Assembly: GCA_902628525.1 (NCBI GenBank)
Contig: CACOMZ010000004.1
Span: 1-64,000, forward strand
From: an uncultured Pelagibacteraceae bacterium
Lineage (GTDB): Bacteria; Pseudomonadota; Alphaproteobacteria; Pelagibacterales; Pelagibacteraceae
Direction of reading: 5' to 3'
Length of the DNA: 64,000 nucleotides
Positions 59,273 to 64,000 of the stretch are shown here, one piece after another (within the stretch, counting starts at the first letter, position 1; each line of letters begins with the position of its first letter). Made by a program: the position numbers and the translations under genes. Below the pieces are notes generated by a model, which did not search any database, was not told the DNA's origin, and was given only the letters and a program-made list of their open reading frames with translations.

Positions 59273-59327
59273 AATATGCCTCATAATAAATGAATGACAA
59301 TTATCTTTCAAATTGCTAAAATATTTA

Positions 59328-60317
59328 ATGGAATTTACACAAGAAGTAAGAAAAGCAACAGATCCTATTTATCAAAAGATTTCAAAAATAATGCCAGAGA
59401 TAGAGTGGTCTGTGCATGCACCTTATATTCATCGGATTAATCAATTAAAAAAAAAGAAGAATGCAATCATTCTTGCACATAATTATCAAACTCCTGAAAT
59501 TTATCATGGCATATCAGATGTTGCTGCTGACTCTTTAGCTCTTGCAATAGAAGCATCAAAAACGAGTGCAGATATAATTGTTATGGCAGGAGTTCATTTC
59601 ATGGCAGAAACTTCAAAATTGATGAGTCCAGAAAAAAAAGTTTTGCTTCCTGATATGGGCGCAGGTTGTTCATTATCATCGTCAGTAACAGGTAAAGACG
59701 TAAGACTTCTAAAGGAAAAATATCCAGGCGTCCCTGTTGTTTCATACGTAAACACCTCAGCTGATGTTAAGGCAGAAACAGACATTTGTTGTACATCTGC
59801 AAATGCAGTTAAAATCGTAGAATCTTTAGGTGTTAAAAAAGTTATATTTTTACCGGACGACTACCTAGCAAAATATGTTGCATCTCAAACAAATGTAGAA
59901 ATTATTGCTTGGAAGGGAATATGCATGGTTCACGACCAATTTAATGAAAAAGAAATACATGATATTAGAAAAAATAATCCTGGAATTAAAATCATAGCAC
60001 ATCCAGAATGTCCTCCAGAAGTAATCAAAGCAAGTGACTTTGCTGGATCAACTGGTGGTATGATTGACTATGTAAAAAACAATCAACCTAAAAAAGTTAT
60101 GATGGTCACTGAATGTTCGATGAGTGATAATATTCAAGTTGAAAATCCTAATGTAGAATTTATTAGACCGTGTAACCTTTGCCCTCATATGAAAAAAATC
60201 ACCCTTCCAAAAATATTAGATTGTTTAGAAAATGAGACTGGTGAAATAATAATGGATAAAGAGACAATTGAAAAAGCTAGAATTCCTGTTGAAAGAATGG
60301 CTGCAATCGGCAGATAA
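59328..60317 (+). CDS. nadA: Quinolinate synthase A
   Basis: AIILAHNYQTPEIYHGISDVAADSLALA; VMAGVHFMAETSKLMSPEKKVLLPDMGAGCSL; ATG start preferred over the track's upstream TTG. Confidence 0.95.
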   Translation: MEFTQEVRKATDPIYQKISKIMPEIEWSVHAPYIHRINQLKKKKNAIILAHNYQTPEIYHGISDVAADSLALAIEASKTSADIIVMAGVHFMAETSKLMSPEKKVLLPDMGAGCSLSSSVTGKDVRLLKEKYPGVPVVSYVNTSADVKAETDICCTSANAVKIVESLGVKKVIFLPDDYLAKYVASQTNVEIIAWKGICMVHDQFNEKEIHDIRKNNPGIKIIAHPECPPEVIKASDFAGSTGGMIDYVKNNQPKKVMMVTECSMSDNIQVENPNVEFIRPCNLCPHMKKITLPKILDCLENETGEIIMDKETIEKARIPVERMAAIGR

Positions 60318-60321
60318 CTAA

Positions 60322-61155
60322 GTGCCCAAAATAAAACTCAGTAAAGAATTTATAAGAAGCACTGTAAAGCTAGCATTAAATGAAGATCTTTATCCTTTGG
60401 GAGATATTACCACAAGTTTAGTTGATAATGATCAAATTGTAACAGCAAAATTAATTTCAAATCAAAATGCAATTGTTGGAGGATTACTATTTGCAAAACA
60501 AACTTTTGCATTAATTGACAATAAAATAAAATTTATTATTAAGAAACAAGACGGTTCTAGAACTAGAAATGGTAATATAGTTGCTATTATTAAAGGAAAA
60601 GCAAAAAATATTCTAATTGCTGAAAGAGTAGCTTTAAATTTTTTGTCTCATATATCAGGTATAGCAACTAAAACAAACGAATTTGTAAAATTGGCTGGAA
60701 GAAAAACAAAAATTTGCTGTACGAGAAAAACAATTCCAAATTTAAGAGTTATTCAAAAATATGCTGTTAAATTAGGAGGTGGCATAAATCATAGATTTAA
60801 TTTAAGTGATGAATATTTAATTAAAGATAATCATATCGCGAGCTCGAATTTAAGAACTTTAGTAATTAAAGCTGTTAAAAACAAAAAAAGGAAAAAAATT
60901 ACGGTAGAAGTTGATACAATCAAACAACTTAAATCAATTTTAGGTTTAAAATTTAATACAGTTTTGCTTGATAATATGAATATAAAAAATTTAAGCGAAA
61001 GTGTAAAAATTGCAAAAAAATATTATGAAACAGAGGCTTCAGGCAATGTTACTAAAAAGACTGTGAAAGCTATTGCGTCTACTGGGGTTAACAGAATTTC
61101 TGTAGGAAGCATTACACACAGCGCGCCTGCAGTTGACTTTAAGTTAGAATTCTAA
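60322..61155 (+). CDS. nadC: Nicotinate-nucleotide pyrophosphorylase
   Basis: ALNFLSHISGIATKTNEFV; CCTRKTIPNLRVIQKYAVKLGGGINHRFNLSDEYLIKDNHI. Confidence 0.95.
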   Translation: MPKIKLSKEFIRSTVKLALNEDLYPLGDITTSLVDNDQIVTAKLISNQNAIVGGLLFAKQTFALIDNKIKFIIKKQDGSRTRNGNIVAIIKGKAKNILIAERVALNFLSHISGIATKTNEFVKLAGRKTKICCTRKTIPNLRVIQKYAVKLGGGINHRFNLSDEYLIKDNHIASSNLRTLVIKAVKNKKRKKITVEVDTIKQLKSILGLKFNTVLLDNMNIKNLSESVKIAKKYYETEASGNVTKKTVKAIASTGVNRISVGSITHSAPAVDFKLEF

Positions 61156-61523
61156 TTTACAAATTTTGAAAGATCTGGCTTAAAATAATTTGGACCTTTC
61201 ATTACTTTTCCAGTTTCATTGTAAATAGGATTTCCATTTTCGTCTAACTTACTCATATTAGAATTCTGAACTTCATCAAAACATTTGTCTAAGTCAATTC
61301 CAAATGCATGTCCTGCCCCATAGGTTACATATAATATATCTGTAAGCGCATCAGCCACTTCTAATAAATCCTTATTTTTCATAGCTTCTGTAAGCTCCTC
61401 CAATTCCTCTTTAATAAGATCTATTCTTAATTTATTTATTTTTTCAGTACTAAATGATGGTTTAGTTTTAACTTCTTGACCAAAAGTTTTCATGAAAGTA
61501 CCAACTTTGCTAAAATTCGACAT
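61152..61523 (-). CDS. MazG-like/phosphoribosyl-ATP pyrophosphohydrolase-like protein
   Basis: RIDLIKEELEELTEAMKNKDLLEVADALTDILYVTYGAGHAFG. Confidence 0.82.
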   Translation of the reverse strand: MSNFSKVGTFMKTFGQEVKTKPSFSTEKINKLRIDLIKEELEELTEAMKNKDLLEVADALTDILYVTYGAGHAFGIDLDKCFDEVQNSNMSKLDENGNPIYNETGKVMKGPNYFKPDLSKFVN

Positions 61524-61590
61524 AATGCTCCTATATGTTTTTAAAAATTTATTGTATGTTAATAATTATTTGTTACTTAAAAATTAATCA

Positions 61591-62979
61591 ATGAAATTAA
61601 GAAAAGAATTTGACAGTATTGGAAGTATAAATGTCCCAAATAATAAATATTGGGGAGCATCTACTCAAAGATCTAATAAATATTTTAATATTGGAAAAAT
61701 TTTAGTTAATATTTCAATTATTAAATCAATAGCCATTATCAAAAGGTCTGCTGCAATTGTTCATCGTAAAGATAAACTAATTGAACATAAGATTTCAAAA
61801 GCAATAGTAAAAGCATCTGATGAGGTAATTAAAGGTAAAATGGATGATAATTTTCCATTAAAGGTTTGGCAAACTGGTTCTGGAACCCAAACAAATATGA
61901 ACGTGAATGAGGTAATTGCAAACAGAGCTATTGAAATTTTAGGGAGAAAAAAAGGTACTAAAAAACCAGTTCATCCAAATGACCATGTGAATAAATCTCA
62001 ATCTACAAATGATGTATTTCCTACTGCAATGCACATTTCTATTGCTAAAGAGACAATAAGTAAAATGTTACCAAATTTAAAAATTTTAGAAAAAGCACTT
62101 AAGAAAAAATCGAATGAATTTAAAAATATTGTTAAAATTGGAAGAACCCATCTTCAAGATGCAACTCCTCTTTCTTTAGGTCAAGAATTTTCTGGATATC
62201 ATTTTCAAATTAAGAAAAGTATTGAAAGAATAGAATATGCATTAAGGGAGATTTTATATCTTGCTCAGGGAGGTACTGCTGTTGGAACAGGAATAAACTC
62301 AAAAAAAAATTTTGATAAAAAAATCATTAATGAGATTGCAAATTTCACAAAAATTAAATTTAAACCAGCGGTAAATAAATTTGCAGAACTAGCTGCTCAC
62401 GACTCTATAGTTAATTTTTCAGGGGCATTAAATACTTGCGCTGTAGCATTAATGAAAATTTCTAATGATATCCGATTTTTGGGTTCAGGTCCTAGAGCTG
62501 GCTACGGTGAATTAATATTACCAGAAAATGAACCTGGCTCATCGATAATGCCAGGAAAAGTAAATCCCACTCAATGTGAGGCTGTTACAATGGTTTGTGT
62601 AAAAGTTATTGGCAATCATAATGGTATAACGATGGCTGGTTCCCATGGTCATTTTGAATTAAATGTTTTTAAGCCATTAATCGCACATAACATTCTACAA
62701 TCGATTGATTTGATTGCTGATAGCACAAAAAATTTTTCCCTATATTGTGTGAATGGTATTAAAGCAAACAAGAAAAAAATTCAGGAGCATTTAGATAATT
62801 CATTAATGCTTGTCACGGCTCTGGCCCCGCATATTGGATACGATAATGCTGCTAAAATAGCTAAAACTGCACTAAAAAATAATACAACACTTAAACATGA
62901 AGCTATAAAAACGGGTCTAATAAGTGAGTCAGACTATAAAAGAATTGTAGATCCAAAAAAGATGATTTACCCATCATAA
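61591..62979 (+). CDS. fumC: Fumarate hydratase class II
   Basis: KVWQTGSGTQTNMNVNEVIANRA; GSSIMPGKVNPTQCEA. Confidence 0.96.
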   Translation: MKLRKEFDSIGSINVPNNKYWGASTQRSNKYFNIGKILVNISIIKSIAIIKRSAAIVHRKDKLIEHKISKAIVKASDEVIKGKMDDNFPLKVWQTGSGTQTNMNVNEVIANRAIEILGRKKGTKKPVHPNDHVNKSQSTNDVFPTAMHISIAKETISKMLPNLKILEKALKKKSNEFKNIVKIGRTHLQDATPLSLGQEFSGYHFQIKKSIERIEYALREILYLAQGGTAVGTGINSKKNFDKKIINEIANFTKIKFKPAVNKFAELAAHDSIVNFSGALNTCAVALMKISNDIRFLGSGPRAGYGELILPENEPGSSIMPGKVNPTQCEAVTMVCVKVIGNHNGITMAGSHGHFELNVFKPLIAHNILQSIDLIADSTKNFSLYCVNGIKANKKKIQEHLDNSLMLVTALAPHIGYDNAAKIAKTALKNNTTLKHEAIKTGLISESDYKRIVDPKKMIYPS

Positions 62980-64000
62980 TTTTCTAAAGACTCATTTAAT
63001 AATTTTTTAAAGTAAATTTTATTTTGCAGATCATCACTTTTTATCGAAATATTTCTTAATATTTCTGTTATTTTCTCATTTGAATTTCCATCAATCCTAA
63101 CATCATAAATATTTATTACTTTTTGATCAAAATTATAACTAAAATTCAAATTAATTTTTTTTATTTGTTTTCTTAAATTTTTTGGACTTTGTAAAAATCT
63201 ATATATCTCATTATTGTTTATAATATTTATTTGAGTATTTGCATCTAATATCAATTCACCGTCTTTGATATAGATTAAACTATCAAAAAATCTAAAGTTT
63301 GCTTTATTTTTCCAATCTAGTTGTGTACCATCTATATCAATAAGACCCTCTTGAATTTTCGACTTCAATGAAATATTAACAAAATTACTATAATCTAAAA
63401 TTTTTTTTGCATTTAAATCTAAATTAAAACTAATATTTTTATTATTTAAAATACCTGTTTTTAATAATTGAGGAATAATAGTATTAGAATTTAATATATA
63501 AAAAATATTTAGTTCATCAGTATTTCCTCTTAAATTGGAGTAAAAAGGTTTAAAAAATAATTGCCCATCATATGAAAATCTATAATCATCTTTTTTATCA
63601 AAATAATTAAATGTAAATAAATTTTTTTTCTTTTTATAATTAAGGATACTTTTAAAATTATTTAATGATATATTTGCAGTACCTAACTTAGTTTCATTTT
63701 TGTAGAAATGTTGATTTTCTAAGAAAATTCTTAATAAATTGAAATCTAATTTTGTATTTACTATTTGCTTGTCTCTATCATTAAATATTTCTATGGAGTA
63801 AGGTATATTAAATAATTCGTTATCAGAATAAAGAAAATTAATTAGATTTTTTTCATTAAAGTAATATTTCATTTCAGAAATTTTATTTATAAATAGAACT
63901 TCTCTTTCAATACTACTAAAAAAGATATTACTATTTTTTATTTCCAATGTAGTATTTAAAAAGTTATTATCTAGTATGTCTATAAAAAAATTATAATTAT
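62967..64000 (-). CDS. AsmA-like/large envelope protein, C-terminal part (5' end outside window)
   Basis: Frame stays open past the track TTG start to the window edge; beta-rich repeats, NISLNNFKSILNYKKKKNLFTFNYFDKKDDYRFSYDG. Confidence 0.5.
   Translation of the reverse strand, partial: NYNFFIDILDNNFLNTTLEIKNSNIFFSSIEREVLFINKISEMKYYFNEKNLINFLYSDNELFNIPYSIEIFNDRDKQIVNTKLDFNLLRIFLENQHFYKNETKLGTANISLNNFKSILNYKKKKNLFTFNYFDKKDDYRFSYDGQLFFKPFYSNLRGNTDELNIFYILNSNTIIPQLLKTGILNNKNISFNLDLNAKKILDYSNFVNISLKSKIQEGLIDIDGTQLDWKNKANFRFFDSLIYIKDGELILDANTQINIINNNEIYRFLQSPKNLRKQIKKINLNFSYNFDQKVINIYDVRIDGNSNEKITEILRNISIKSDDLQNKIYFKKLLNESLENYDG

Overview
The window is a very AT-rich, densely packed stretch of an alphaproteobacterial genome, almost certainly SAR11/Candidatus Pelagibacter. 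Support for this comes from gene content, tiny intergenic gaps, proteorhodopsin next to ferredoxin and a ferredoxin/thioredoxin-reductase-like gene, and a gcvT glycine riboswitch. This assignment is inference from content; no search was run. Most of the window is core metabolism: gcvTHP, pxpABC plus DUF1445, a liv-type ABC transporter, guaAB, pssA/psd, icd, alaS, recA, tolC, umuDC, dksA, proteorhodopsin, prpE, pyrC, ygfZ, tRNA-Leu(GAG), nadA/nadC and fumC. The main accessory feature is a single-strand block at about 33.8-50.9 kb, between a small Cys-tailed protein downstream of umuC and dksA. It encodes two glycosyltransferases, a DUF1800/DUF1501 pair, a Lys-rich CxxC protein without a canonical start codon, an 821-aa Met/Gly/Ala-rich protein with a collagen-like tail, a clan GH-A-like hydrolase, and seven secreted polysaccharide-lyase-like proteins (five jelly-roll heparin-lyase-I-like, two alginate-lyase-like). 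This is my main candidate for an undescribed system. Other notable observations: a 12-bp anti-start helix that is mutually exclusive with P1 of the second glycine aptamer, an SOS box abutting the umuD start codon, a CBS-less IMP dehydrogenase, a Gln-type (blue) proteorhodopsin with a palindromic promoter, and two tiny coupled membrane ORFs. Family names come from reading the supplied translations, not from database searches.
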